Shown: piece by piece, positions 23,704 through 35,498 of the stretch
Position numbering within the stretch: position 1 is the stretch's first letter
Layout of the letters: each line of letters opens with the position of its first letter
DNA from: Tetrastigma voinierianum
Lineage: Eukaryota > Streptophyta > Magnoliopsida > Vitales > Vitaceae
DNA: 64,000 nucleotides
Assembly (NCBI GenBank): GCA_016808115.1
Contig: JAEQBH010000890.1
Span: forward strand, 310,001 to 374,000
Reading direction: 5' to 3'
Translations under genes and position numbers: made by a program
Notes under the pieces: model-generated
What the model was told of the DNA's origin: nothing
The model's input: the letters and a program-made list of their open reading frames with translations, nothing else
Database searches by the model: none

Positions 23704-26030
23704 TGTAAAACCCAGGAAAAATTCAATTTTTATGAAAAATGGTACAACGGTACTTTGCCAAAGAAATTTTTAGATCTCACAGATGACTAAATGGGATCAT
23801 TCGCATTTCAAAGTTTCAAGAAAATCGAATATCACATTTCATCGACTCGAGACAAATAAATTTCATGTTCGAGTATCTGTGGTACGTGATCACATGGCAT
23901 GATCATGGATGCCACATGGAACTAGGGAGACACACATGGCATGAGCTACATGGTTCACTTCAGGTGAATGGCTCACATCGAGCCATGTGTCAAAAGAGAG
24001 AAATAAAAGGAATAAGGAGAAGAGAAAAAGGCAATGAAAGAATAAGAAAGAAAAAATGAAAAATTTAAAAGAATGAGAGTAAACAAGAATTCGGGATTAG
24101 AACAAGGAAAAAAACAAAGAAAGCAAAGGAAGAAAGAAGACCAATAAAAAGGAAATCAAAAAGAACAAAAAAAAAAAGGAAAAGGAAAGGGATGAAGAAA
24201 AGTCAAAAGGAAAAAAAAGAAACGGGCCATTTTTGGAAGAGAGAAATGGACAAGATATATAGGAGCAAGGAGGTGTGGTGAGTGAGAAGCTGCTTAGCTT
24301 CTCTCAAGATTTCATGTTCCACCATGTGTTTTCACATAAAGAAAAGCGTGAGTGTTTGGCCCACGCACAGAGCTAATGTTGGTGGGTACCAAAATCTTAG
24401 AGTTTCATCAAACTCCACGAGATAGAGAATTTTCCTACTTTGATTATTTTTAGCCTAAAAGTCATTTAATGGCATATGTTTTCTCGGCCGTGATTTAATG
24501 TGGGTGATTAGTCCAAGATTTGGGACCATTATTGGGAATTTTCAGATTGTTTTCGCATTGTCTGTAAATTCTTTATAACTATTTTCTGACGCCTAAAACT
24601 TACTCTGGGACTGCTTAACATCCCGGCCAATTTTAGACCGTTCTGACAAATTTTGACAGATTTTCGTGACTATTTTCGGTAGTCTCGGGACCGATTTTCT
24701 GACCGTGTGTTGTTTTATGTGTGTTGTTGCAAAAGAATAAATATGTTGGTTGTGTGAAAATCGTATGTTAATGCATGCTAGATTATTGTTGCATGGAATT
24801 TATATTATGTAAACATGTACAAATATAATTATCCATGTGTTGAATATGTTGCATGTAGTTCTCATTAGAATAGTAACATGTTATAGTATGAAATGACATA
24901 ATTGTATTTCATATGCAATGTGGACATCGCGTCAAGCTCGGGTGTGTGTGCATGCAGATATATTCACCATTCTTGGCGAATGTGTAGTGAGTTCTAAAAC
25001 GGGATTCTACGCCCAAAATGATTCACTGTATAAAACAATACAAATATAAATTTCAGTTCGTGAAGCACCCCCCATGATGAAAGACACAAATTTTATTCTC
25101 GGTTATACATATGTGTCCGGTGATGTAAGTTCGCCAGTGTTTTAAAGGCGTGTGAAGCTTAAAAAGAAGACCTCCTCGAAATTTGCCACCCATGAAACAC
25201 ATAGATTTGGTAAACGTGAAATAAAATCAGAGGCAGCTCATACTGGTCGAGTCATTAGAAACACCACGATCGGTTTTCACACTTCGCATCCGCATGTGTG
25301 GATGAGCTCTGGCCAGACGGAAGTTATGGGCAATAGGGGAGTCTCTGGAACATCTCTGCAGATGACAGAATAGGTTCCATATAAGATTGAGATTTTCTCG
25401 AATTTAAGGAAGGTTTGATATATATGTATGCTACTTCGCATGTGCATTTGGGAGTAAGCCCTTGTAGGAGAATTTTTCACTAAGCATTGCTCAATTGTCA
25501 GAGGACCCCTTTCGTGCAATGTGGGTGTACAGATTACAAAGGCCCGACGAGGCCGTGATTATGAAGGAGGCCGATGTGTGGCCTTGATATTACCTTTGTA
25601 AAGTATTGCATAAAAGAACAGAATAATGCTGATCGTTGTCTACAATAGTCACGTGATAATTTATGGTAGAGAACACATGATCTATTTCTTACTAACTCGA
25701 ATTGGTATTTATTTTCATATTTTAGATTTAAATGTGAATGAATGGGTCCCTGCAAAGTGGATGCATATTAGTGGGATATGATCACAGATGGATTCTGGTG
25801 GTGGTCAAGAATAATACTTGCTTGAGACCTTGATGGGTTATGATTATATTTATTATACTGTGTTGTATGTGGCAGGAGCCTTCGAACAAAAGATACTCTT
25901 CCCGATTTTTGTGAAAATATGGAGTCCTCGGCTAAAATGGACACAACAAGGTGGTATCAATTACCCGAATCCATAGGAATTCCACGTTGGACGTAGTTGT
26001 CAACGCGGACCTTGATTGTGGGCGTCACAG
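23704..26030 (+). mobile_element. Solo chromovirus-type LTR
   Basis: Starts TGTAAAACCCAGG and ends GGGCGTCACA; about 2.33 kb. No PPT lies before it and no PBS after it. TGTAG (23699-23703) and CGTAG (26031-26035) flank it as an imperfect target duplication. If the LTR is left out, the flanks join as CCAACCATGTAG/ATATTGTCCACTTTGG, a phrase common in another plant repeat, which supports a simple insertion later reduced to one LTR. Inside are a purine tract (24000-24250) and several frames without meaning. Confidence 0.8.
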
Positions 26031-26639
26031 CGTAGATATTGTCCACTTTGGACTCAAGGTGCCCCGGACAAATTTAAACGCAGTCTATTAGGTCAGAGTA
26101 GAACCCATACTTATATAATAAATATGTACCCTCCCCTATCGATGCCTGATAAGGGATAATACAGTGTTTCAAAGATAAAAACAAACTATTGCCAAACACA
26201 TAATAAACTGGACGCCTCTAAGGAAAGAAACAAAAGCAAAGACAATTGCATTCTTACTCATTAGGGAGGAGAGAAGATAGTGACTTTCATGCTAGAATAT
26301 AAAATTGCAAAAAGAATTAACTTTAATAAAAGTTTCATTTAAAAAAGTCTTGTCTCGGGTCTATAATTTTTTAATCGTACTAGACTAATGTGCTATTTAT
26401 TCTCTATTTTAGTTATTGTTACATTATTTTAAATGTATTTAAAATAATCTAATACTAACATTTGAACTCCAACATCTTCCCAAACATATAAATAAAACGA
26501 AAAAAAGAGGCGACGCTGGTCTTTCTATTTGTTGTTGATGCGATGATGATCTTCAAGTATAGTCATTTATGTAGAGATGATCCCATGGTTTCAATTCCAG
26601 GCTCCATTTAACCCGAAATCATCGGGCAAAGAAAAAATA
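26031..26639. other. Repeat flank and AT-rich sequence between two elements
   Basis: The first 130 bp (ATATTGTCCACTTTGGACTC ... CCTCCCCTATCG) continue the repeat split by the solo LTR at 23704-26030. The rest is AT-rich without a gene. Confidence 0.45.
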
Positions 26640-27530
26640 TGCTAAGATAGTTTTTCCCATTATGTTCGGGGCCGGAGTTACTGGAATGGGGCCTTGAAAC
26701 CTCCGAAGTCAACCGTCGAACCCGCATGACCTGCAACCCGCACGTATGGGTGGTCCCACTTGGTGCTAGTCGCCTTCTCGATACCTAAGTCGGTTTCTTC
26801 ATGAAAAAGGCGAAGATTCATCGTTATTATTTCAGACAATGCACTTTCTTCTGGCGGAATTTCTCTTTAGTGCATTTATCGGGTGATCATGATGACTTTC
26901 CCCGCGATGAAGCGCGAAGGCGCACCCGCGTCACCGGGCCGCTGGTCGCTAAACCGGTCGGCCAAAATTTACACCGTTTTTTCGTGCCAGCCCTGACAGG
27001 CCCACCACTTAAAAATCTACCTACCGGGCCAAAATGTGGAGCCATGTACCGCGCCGGCCTGCCCGTCAATGGTCCTGCGTGTCACTCTAATGGCCCACCA
27101 GCCCTAATTTCAGCGATCGGCTAGCCCAATCGGTCGGGCCAATTTTGCCACCCTAAGGATATGGCATCTTCCCCAATTTGTAAAATCTCTCTTTCCTATT
27201 GTCACTGAATATTAGTGCGATAATGTGGGCCGTGATCGTGAGAAATCCTTCCTCCCTCAATGAGTAGAGAGCGGATCATGGAGACTGGGTACTTCCTTTT
27301 TATCGTCTCGTTTGGTGGATGGTGGACCATCCATGTTACCTATTTATCCGACGGGGGGGTGGGGCTTAGTTCCCAACCGGGGCTCGCTAGTTAACGGATG
27401 TCCCGCCGGTCAAGCTCTCACAATGGGTTGCCTAAAGCCCACCCCTAAGCCCACCTTAAGCCCATGGGTGGTTTAGAGATGCCCTTGGGTCTCGCGCTTC
27501 AGGGCCCATACGATGTTTAGATCACTGGTT
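26640..27530 (-). mobile_element. 3' LTR of element X
   Basis: Aligns in order with the other X LTR. GGGTGATCATGATGACTTTCC here matches GGGTGATCACGATGACTTTCC near 38990. CGTGAGAAATCCTTCCTCCC (27238) matches the same phrase near 39090. GGATGGTGGACCATCCAT (27336) spans the site where Z split the other copy. CCCTAAGCCCACCTTAAGCC (27445) matches 60029. A purine tract TACGGGGGCAT on the minus strand (27530-27541) marks its start in element sense. About 250 bp of foreign GC-rich DNA lies inside. Confidence 0.75.
26905..27152. mobile_element. Small GC-rich insert in the X LTR, possibly a MITE
   Basis: These 250 bp have no counterpart in the other X LTR at 39010. On the minus strand it begins TTAGGGTGGCAAAATTGGCCC, a phrase typical of plant non-autonomous DNA elements whose two ends read GGGTGGCAA...TTGCCACCC. 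I could not find a clean inverted copy at the other end (near GCGTCACCGGGCC), so the class is uncertain. A 107-codon frame across it is a by-product of GC content. Confidence 0.4.
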
Positions 27531-27541
27531 ATGCCCCCGTA
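27530..27541 (-). other. Polypurine tract of element X
   Basis: TACGGGGGCAT on the minus strand at the inner edge of the 3' LTR. Confidence 0.5.
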
Positions 27542-27689
27542 CCAGCGCACTGAGCTTTGGCAAGGGCTGAATCGTTTCTTTGATCAGGTGTGGATTCCAC
27601 GTGGCTAATCAACGACGGCTGATCAAGGCTTTGTAGTAGTCAAACGTTCTGCGATAATTATGGCTTTTCTTGATTTTCGTGCCCATTTC

Positions 27690-30400
27690 GACTGAAGTTT
27701 CCAGTGTTTTTAGAAGCACCCCACGACTATTTGAACCGTACTTGCTCTTCAAGCCCTTTTGTATCTGATTTTTCTTTCAAACTTTCCTCGATCATCTTCA
27801 AGACCGCTTCTCGTGGTTTCTGGTTCCCATTCGCCAGTTGTCTCTTTACTCTCTTCCCTAGTTTAGTACATCTTTCTTCTCTTCCCGTTTACCTTTTGCC
27901 CTGATTCAGCTGGTCCTCGATATCAGTCGTTCGCTCCTTTTCCTCATTTTTTCGGTCGAATTCTCGTCGAGCACATTTTAGCCGTAGGAGTTATCGTTTC
28001 AACTTTAGGTTGTTTGGGTGTGCTTATCAGACCGCCTTATCATTCGTCACCTCTCTTATACTTGCCCAATCATGCATATTCTGAGCCCAATCGCTCTTCC
28101 GCCCACGATAGGGGAAGGCCCGCATGAGTCCGAAATTCAGCGACCGACGCTGGATCTGATAGTCTTTGCCGCCGTGGTCGGCGCGAGCCTCCAATCGATC
28201 ATCCATCCCCGTCTGGAAAAGACAAGGGAAAGATTAGTGAGATTAGGTACCCTGAAGCGCTCAATATTTGAAGGTTACTGAAGTATGACGTCTGGGGTCC
28301 TAGTAGCCAGAGCTTCTCCCTTTATGAGGAAAACCTTGTTACCCGCACCCCCTCATGCTCGAAGTTCGGTGCCCTCAATCTTTCTCACCGCTACATCGTC
28401 TGTGCTTCCAAGATGGTTCGCTTCTTGAAGAGGCCTTCAAGAATCCGCCTCCGCTCTCCTCTCAGACCCCTTTATCAAGAACGCTCTCACAACACTTCAA
28501 ATGTTTGCTCATCCTGAATTCTCCCACTGGCAGGTTTAGCCTACTTTCTAGTCTTGGGACAAAGTGGCTCCTGGTTCCCAAAGATAGCTCACATCGACTT
28601 CTTAGTGTGATGAAGGCCGCATAGGGTTTGTATACACTCCAAACTGACCGGTTGTGCCTATCATTTCTGATCTTTCATCTTCCCAACAAACATTATAAGA
28701 TATATTACTTGGGCTTCCCACTGTGGAAGTAGTAAATCCTTGTCACGAGAGATAATTCTTGGCATTCCGATAGTATGCACTCGCCCTTAGTAGAATTCAA
28801 GGTGAGTTTCCGTCCGTGCTGCCTGGGTTAGCTTTTATAGGTTATGAGGATTCATAATCTCTTTGCAGGCTTTAGTCAGGTTGCTCGTATCCGTCCCGCA
28901 CCCGCCCGAGGATACAAGGAGGAAGCGCCAGCCGGGGCCGCGTCTCCCGCGGGTGTACTCTGAGTTGATTAGATTAGTTATTCTCGGGCCTTCTGTTGTG
29001 AACCCCTCTCAACCCCTTGCCTTGAGGCCCTCGCCTCTCGTTATGGAGTGAGCCTTCAGGGCTCGCAGAAAACCCATCGAAGAGTTTCGTTTAAAAGGAG
29101 TTACGCAAAGCGAAGAAGATAAGATGGCGCAGAAGCTTCAGGTTACTGAGCACTGACACTGTGGTAAGGTCCCGAGGCGAGGCACTTCTCCGTCGTCGAT
29201 TTAAAAAGAGCGTGGTCACTAACAAGTCCTGGAGAGGCCCAGGCGCTCCTTCCATGGCCGAGGTGGGCAGTCTCATGGTGGCGAGTCTGAGCAATCTCGT
29301 GGAGACCGCCAGCCCCAGAGCCCCGCCCATTAGCTCTGAACCCCCACGTAAAAACACCAAGCTCCTCTATGACAACCTTAGGCTAGGTGAAGGATTGCTT
29401 TGGAACTGAGGGGGATGAGGACTCACTACTTACTAACTCCTGAGCTCTGGTCGGGTTTCAGACGTCCATCCCATCGGGACTTCGACCAAGATGATTCCAT
29501 GTCCGCTGCGAGAGTTCCACCCATCGCTTCGGGAGCACAGAAGAGTTCAGACGCTTTATTTTTCTTTCTACCGTTGTCAAACCATTATCCAATTAATTTT
29601 ATCTCAAGCTTCTCGAGATATGGCTACCTATATGAAAAGCCTAGCGAGGAGGGCCAACTTTTCCAAGGGCTCTGCTAGATCAATGAAAGTGTATAAGGCC
29701 AAGGTTGCCTCCTTAACCTCCGAAGGTGTTGACTTCTGTCATATTACAGCTTCGTCGAGATGAGACGCGCGAAGTGGCGATCTGGTAGCACCGCGATTTA
29801 CCGAAAGCCCGGAAATAAGATAAAGAAAAAGGCTCTGTGGATAGCCGAGGGTTGTGGAGGACGAAAGCCAGGCGACATTAGGGATGAGCCGCAGTGGCAG
29901 GACAGCTACACGTGGTCTCGGGACTAGCCGTGCATCAAAGCCAATGATAGATTCAACCCTGAGTCAACTGAGGCTTCCGAGGCCACGAGCCATGTGGAGC
30001 CAATCGAGGAATGCAATGGGTCGCAGATCTTCAGAGAGGCGATATTTGGTCAGCCACAAGAAGGTGCGATACTGAATGACAGACAGGCCTTATACTTGTG
30101 GGCTTCGGTAATGACCAGAAGCATCGCAAGGCTGGGCTGTAAGCTCCTGGCTCTGGGATTTCTCAACTCAAGTTCTCGCTAATGTGAGTGCGTAAGAATC
30201 GACTCCGACGATGAAGCGACCGTGGAAAGCCGCATGCCCCTAGCCTGCTCCTCTCCCCGGTGAACTTGAGATTGAGGCCCTCGTAAAGGCCTGCTTCTCC
30301 TATCTCAGAAGGACTTCACCTCGACTACATGGTTTATGTGCTCGTGTAACCGAGGCACGAGTCCCAAGCCGCATTTAGGCTTTCCATTTCTTTTACTTAT
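27690..30400 (+). pseudogene. Candidate antisense extra ORF of element X (broken)
   Basis: The segment lies between the end of pol (about 31860, minus) and the 3' LTR, and its best reading is on the + strand, opposite to pol. Pieces at 28018-28281, 28863-29051, 29161-29409 and 29491-29763 are serine/arginine-rich. One carries the helical MKVYKAKVASLTSEG, which resembles a coiled-coil region in extra ORFs of Tat elements. The next 600 bp keep an E/K/R-rich helical flavour in shifting frames. No full-length ORF survives and no catalytic motif is visible. Extra ORFs in this place and orientation are known for Tat elements, some encoding a plant mobile domain; that link is inference. Confidence 0.45.
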
Positions 30401-30544
30401 TCTAACTCAAAGCTTAAGCCTTGGACTTCGTAATGTTGACTCCTGATTTTCGACCAGGTGATATTTGTTTCTTGCACTTTCTTGCGGTTTCAGCACTCAT
30501 AAGCTATGTAATAAACCGAACTCTATGATTTTTGTCGCAAGTGG

Positions 30545-31010
30545 GGCTATACGCCCACCGAGCCGTTGGGTTCTTAAAAATCGAGCTAATGGGCTCTAAA
30601 AACCAGCTGCTGGGCCTTTATTACGTGGTTCTTAACAAACCTGAGTTACGGCTCTTATTGAACCGAGTTACGTGGCTCTTAACGAACTGAGCTACGGGGC
30701 TCAAACTGAGCTACTTGGCTTTTATTGAATTGAGCTGCGTGGCTCTTAAAAAACTGAGCTACTAGGCTCCTATTGAACTGAGCTACGTGGCTCCTGACGA
30801 ACTGAGCTACATGGCTCATTCGGACTCTGAGCTACATGTCTCTTTAATATCCAAGCTCCTGGCTCTTAACAAACTGAGTCACAAGGGTTTGACGAACCGA
30901 AGTACGCGGGTTTGGTCACAAACCCCAGCGCCGCGTGTTTCTGAAGGAACTGAAGCTAAGGGCTTCCTTCTGAGACTTAAAGCTACGTGGCTCTTTAACA
31001 TCCGCTCCTG
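30545..31010 (-). repeat. Minisatellite of element X, unit about 22-26 bp
   Basis: On the + strand, variants of GAACTGAGCTACGTGGCTCTTA recur about 18 times, most regular at 30640-30830. The array lies in the 3' untranslated part of X, the same place as the array in the Tat/Ogre-like element at 11165. Frames through it are repeat artefacts. Confidence 0.85.
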
Positions 31011-31859
31011 GGGTTTTCTCATCTTCCTTCCTCGGGAAAGTGCGCGTAGTTTTAATGCCTGCCTTCATGGAGAACGAAATAGATCGCGTGACATCCCAAG
31101 GTGTCCGTGCTTTATAACAACCGCCTTCCTTCGAGGGTTTATGCTATAATTCGTCCCGTTTCCTTCCACTTCGCACCGCAGTTCCTGACATGATGAAGCT
31201 TCAGTGGTTTGATTGCCACCACGCGAGGTCTATTTGGTACAGGCTAACAAAAGTTATTCGTTTGTTCGCCATTTGTTAGAGTTGTGTTGTTCCTTAGTCC
31301 TCGCCATTTGTTGGTTTATGTTGTTCCCAGTCCGCCATTTGATGGAGTCGGGTCGTGAACACGCTCGCAGGGAAGCACCTCATTGATCGCTTCCAAGTAC
31401 CATTTTTATGCTATGTTCCTCCTCCCCTTTTCTCTTTTTCCGTTTCCCCTTTTCTCTGTAGTTTTTTCTGAGTGGTCATGCCGGGTTGTAATTTTCCTCG
31501 AGATATAGAGAACTAGTTAACATTGTAATTTTCTCAGGATGTGAGAATGGTTTTTCGATTGTAATTCTTTGAAAGTAACCACTTTGAAATAAAAGGGCCA
31601 ATATTTGAAACACGATATTTGTCTGATGTTTCATGTAAATTCTAGGCCCTTCCCCTGAGCCCTGTGGATTTATGATAAACCGAGCTCCCTGGTTCTTTCT
31701 TTATAATTTACGAGAGTAGGCAGGCTGGTAATTAGTCAAAATCATATATTGAATCAGGTGGCAAACTGCTTGCACTTTTTATTATTAATAGATAATATGA
31801 GGTTTATGGGTAAAACCGCTTTGAGGTGCTCGCATTTCAGAGTGATAAAAAGGTACCTT
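31011..31859 (-). other. Untranslated region after pol in element X
   Basis: Apart from the small tandem repeat at 31250-31350, no gene or motif is visible. It joins the integrase end to the minisatellite. Confidence 0.45.
31250..31350 (-). repeat. Three tandem copies of a unit of about 37 bp
   Basis: On the + strand TCGCCATTTGTTGG-like starts are followed by TTGTTCCxAGTC; the three copies begin near 31258, 31301 and 31330. Confidence 0.7.
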
Positions 31860-33060
31860 CCTTCTTCCCGAAGCTCATTATAGTTGCTAGGACAGATTAC
31901 ATCCGTGAGGCTAATGAGCATAGAGTTCTCCATTGGTCCCAGCTTCCCAAGGAGGTCTTTTCCTTGCTGGCAGGAGTTTTTTGAGCACTAGGTCGCCGAG
32001 CTTAAAACTATTAGGCCTGACCTTTAGATCATAGTACCTTGCTGTTTTTCGTTGGTAGTCCTCGACACGTTTCAGAGCCTGCTCTCGCTTCTCCTCCAGG
32101 AGATCAAGGTTTAAGCGGAGAGACTCCTCATTGTGCTCGGCGTTTGTGAACTCGACCTCAGTGATTCCTGTGCTTCAACTCATAAGCACACTGTGCCAAA
32201 TGCCGCTGGGGTGTTAATTCGGAGTTTCTCGAAAGCTGCACTTGCGTGTAGTTCCACAGACGCCCATAGTACCTCGAGAGGTATTCTACCATTTTCCTTT
32301 TGTGCTTTCCAGAACTAGTCTCGTCTGCTTCTTTAAGAGTCCTTATAGTGACTCGCTTGTCCATCGACCGAGGATGAGTCAAACATCATTAGTAATTTTT
32401 GATTCCGAGCTTGGCGCAAAAGTTTTTGAATTTCAGGTTGTCGAACTGTCGGCTTATCAGATACCAATGCTAGATTCTGAACCCGCATACATGGAGCCGT
32501 TAAACAGTTACACCTTTGCTCGATGATTGTTGCTAATGGCTTCCTGGGCCCCGCCACTTGGTGAAGTAGTCCACCCTATAATCGGCTAATTTGCACTAAC
32601 CTCTTCCAATGGGCAGGCCCGGTATGTCTAATCCCCACGCAAAAAGGCAGTTGCACTAAGGGGCATATGATCAGGCAGGTTCTGATGGGAGTAGAGATTC
32701 GCATGCTCAGAATGATTTGCATTTTCTCGACCCCGTGGCGTTTTAGGTATCGTGTCAATAGTACCCTTGCTCGTGGTTTTTCCCCGCAGTCTGGCTCCAA
32801 ACATGGTTGCCACGCACGCCTGCACCTCCCTCTGGGCACGTATCGCCTCTTCCTTTCCTAAGCATTTGAGTGAGGCGTGTCCCAGCCAAAGGTCCCCCGC
32901 AAAAGAGCTGCATCTTAGTCGACCTTTGCTCTTAGTTTGTATTGCCTCCTTCCGTGTCGCCGTAATGTCCGCTTTAACATAGTCTTAGATGGGTCCATCC
33001 AACTTACAAGCAATCATCATTAGAAAATTTCTTTCGCTATCGAGATGTTTATTAAGGGCT
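31860..33060 (-). pseudogene. pol: Integrase of element X (broken)
   Basis: Read on the minus strand, the end of the RNase H/integrase linker (SWMDPS at about 32990) comes first. The central part around 32550-32680 has phrases of the core start (RARPLEE, then DYFTKW-like VDYFTKW in a shifted frame). At 32360-32450, SSTTRNSKTFAPSSESKIT corresponds to the second-Asp region of the core. The C-terminal domain appears near 31900-32010 (FKLGDLVLKK, then LLPARKRPPWEAGTN). Each piece is in a different frame and stops are frequent, so it is a relic. Its order and spacing agree with a full-length integrase. Confidence 0.7.
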
Positions 33061-33099
33061 TCTGGGAAGCTCCTCGACCGCACCCGCCTATCCGTAAGT

Positions 33100-34860
33100 T
33101 CTCTCACACGCTGGCAGTTAACTTTGCCAAGGCATCCCCGTGAATTTCTATCCTTGAGATGTATCCGACCTCGAACCCAGACAGACTTGGTGGGCAAAGC
33201 TCATGCACCTTTGAAGTAAATCATTTCACCCCCGTCGAGGTGCCTTCTATGCTTCACCACCAATCACAAATCGCTACATACCTCTAATTGATCACCTCCA
33301 TGGAGTGGGCGAGGTTAAGCCCAAAGAATGGCTGCATACTCAGATTCTGGCCATTATCGAGGCGCTCAGAACCCTGGGTTATAGAGTGGATATTCATGTT
33401 GATCCGCGATCCGCGAGGTCGAATCAACCCCGCACCGCCTTTTGAGCATCAAGGCCCTATCTACCTGACACAACCTCCAGAGCGGGAGGCTCCAAGTCGG
33501 GCTGCGGTTTCGAGCAGGTCTGAGCCCAGGTGAATTCCATGATGAAATCCGCCAAAAACTCATCTTTGATCGCCGTTTCGTCATAGACTTCACGTCGAAC
33601 TCACTCACTCTATGACCCATTTTACCGCCTTCCCAGGTTTGGTGGTTTATGCAATATTTGTCATCAGTGTTCTGCCTAATCACAGTATTTAAAGTATGGT
33701 CGGAAAGTCTTCCGCTACGGCCAATGCTAGAACTAGCTTCTCCATCTTCTGATAATCTTCCTCCGTCCCCAAAGCTCTACCGTAGTAATGCACCCGGGCC
33801 GGCCAGACTCCCATCCCCGCTCTCCGACTCCAGCACTAGTCGAGAAATCGGAAACTACAAGTAGAGCAGGAGATCCCCCAGGGGCTTAACGTAATAGGGA
33901 GGAGCTGTATAAGTAGGTTTTTTAGCGTTGGCGGACGCTCTTCACAAGGCATCCCAAGAAGGCCTTTTAAGAACTCAAAGAAGGGCTGATACTTGTCATC
34001 GACCCCGACATAAAGTTTACTCTAGCACATCTATTCTCTCGATCAGACGGTGAATTTCTTTAGTGTTTGAGGGTGGTCGCATGTCAAGCACGACTTTTAT
34101 CTTGTCTGGATTTGCCTCTATTCCGCGGATGTTGACTATGAAACCCAAGAACTTCCCTGCGGAGACTCCGAAAGCACACTTGGTTCGATTTTACTTCATC
34201 TTGTAGTCCTTCAGGACTTGGAATGATTCATCTAGGTGGTCTACGGAAGTTTCGCTTGATTGATTCTACCGTGATGTCGCCTATGCATACCCATGGATGT
34301 GCCAACTGCTTTTGGAACATTCCGCTTACCTCAACCTTGATGTGTGGCTCTAACGCTCTTCAACCCAAAAGGCATCACCGATAATGCGACGCTTCCCCGT
34401 CCCACACCGAATGGAAGTCTTTTGGTCGCTAGGTCCATTCTGAGTTCCCATTATAACCCGAGAAAGCCGCCCATGAAGTCGGTGAGCTCGTGGCCGCGAA
34501 AGATCGCCCACCGAGAATGACCGGTAGGGAAAGTCATCTCGGGCAAAGCTCGTTAACACGATAAAGCTCAATAGTCACCACTCGTGGTTACTGGGCTTCT
34601 TGACGAGAACCACATTAGCCAAATCCGCCCGAGAAAATCTACTTCTGACAGCTTCCGCTGGGAGGAGTTTGTCGACCTCTTCGCCGACGCCTTCCGCCTT
34701 CTCGGCAAAACTTCTTTCTGCTTGATCTGCTCGAATGAGGGAATGCACATTCAACTCAGGGGTGGCTCGCGGGTGATAATTGCCGGGTCAATTCCTCCCA
34801 TGTCCCTCGCTTTCCACGAATACTTCCAACATTGCTTTAAGAAGCTTATATAGTATTTCA
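33100..34860 (-). pseudogene. pol: Reverse transcriptase and RNase H of element X (broken)
   Basis: On the minus strand, RT begins near 34750 with SFEQIKQKEVLP, then ADLANVVLVKKP in mixed frames. It continues through the segment ending near 34350, where MPFGLKS is recognisable. The catalytic box is damaged: the frame that continues as VES reads VCIGD near 34280, so the first Asp of YVDD is lost. At 34080-34150 GKFLGFIVNIRGIEANPDKI is well preserved. RNase H follows with YYGRALGTEEDYQKMEKLVLAL (about 33710-33780) and SEFDVKS (33575-33600). A second RNase H-like part runs to about 33110 (GDALAKLTAS). The domain order is normal for gypsy pol; stops and shifts make it inactive. Confidence 0.75.
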
Positions 34861-35129
34861 GACGCCCCTAGCCAATTCGTGGGATCCGATGCGCGAGGTT
34901 TTCTCTCGGTCAGTCGTCAAGTTGTACTCGGTTCCAGAACTTCGAGTGGGTATTAGTCTGCGGTTAGACCATCTCTCGTGGTCGAAGCCATCCATGTGGC
35001 GTCATTAACCATTTATTTCATCGACAGCGGCGTGTACCCTCTGCTACCCGCCGGTCTCCTCGAATCCACTTTACTCCATTCTCGTAGGGACCACAACCAT
35101 ACGATAAAGTGAAGGGATGGACCTTACAA

Positions 35130-35470
35130 GATTAAGAGAAGGCTCGCTCAACATGTTGTAGCTCGATGGGGGCATCCACTATGAGGAATTTTATCAGCCA
35201 AGTGTGACTGGGCATGGGGGTCTTCCAAAGTGAGTACTGGGGCCATCGACCTGGGCAAGATCTTTCTCTGAGAACTTTAAGAGCATTTATCGATTCCAGC
35301 TTCTCCCTTCCAATGCCCATTTTGTCAAATGCTAATACGAAGTATATGTCGACCGAGTCTCTGTCGATCAGACTCTCAGGATCAATGGATTGGCCACGAC
35401 GACCTTACACGCACGGTCATCATGGGGATGTCAAGGTACTCTCTCCATGGTCCGAGTCCAAGAGAAGAGG
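35130..35470 (-). pseudogene. pol: Aspartic protease of element X (broken)
   Basis: Read on the minus strand, the frame near 35350 gives SVDIYFVLAFDKMGIGREKL, the region just after the catalytic Asp of Tat-type proteases. Upstream, about 35395-35460, come pieces matching the HDDALV and ILVD parts in shifted frames. Downstream the frame 35320-35132 continues with WLIKFLIVDAP, the hydrophobic strand before the flap. The usual D-T/S-G triplet is disrupted. The insertion at 35499-37005 lies immediately upstream in element sense and separates it from gag. Confidence 0.65.
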
Positions 35471-35498
35471 CTAAGGTTTCAGGAACATCGCCAAGAAG

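Noticed and set aside
23640..26170. Considered a Cassandra element because of the ATATTGTCC phrase
   Set aside because: No 5S rRNA-like sequence could be found in either flank.
26801..27124. 107-codon + strand frame, proline- and glycine-rich
   Set aside because: It crosses from X LTR into the GC-rich insert, so it is a chimera of two non-coding sequences.
28018..28281. 87-codon frame considered as an independent host exon
   Set aside because: It lies inside element X between pol and the 3' LTR and has no splice signals that would join it to a gene.
30545..31010. Regular spacing of short repeats, considered as a CRISPR-like array
   Set aside because: Units are contiguous and degenerate without unique spacers, in plant retroelement DNA.
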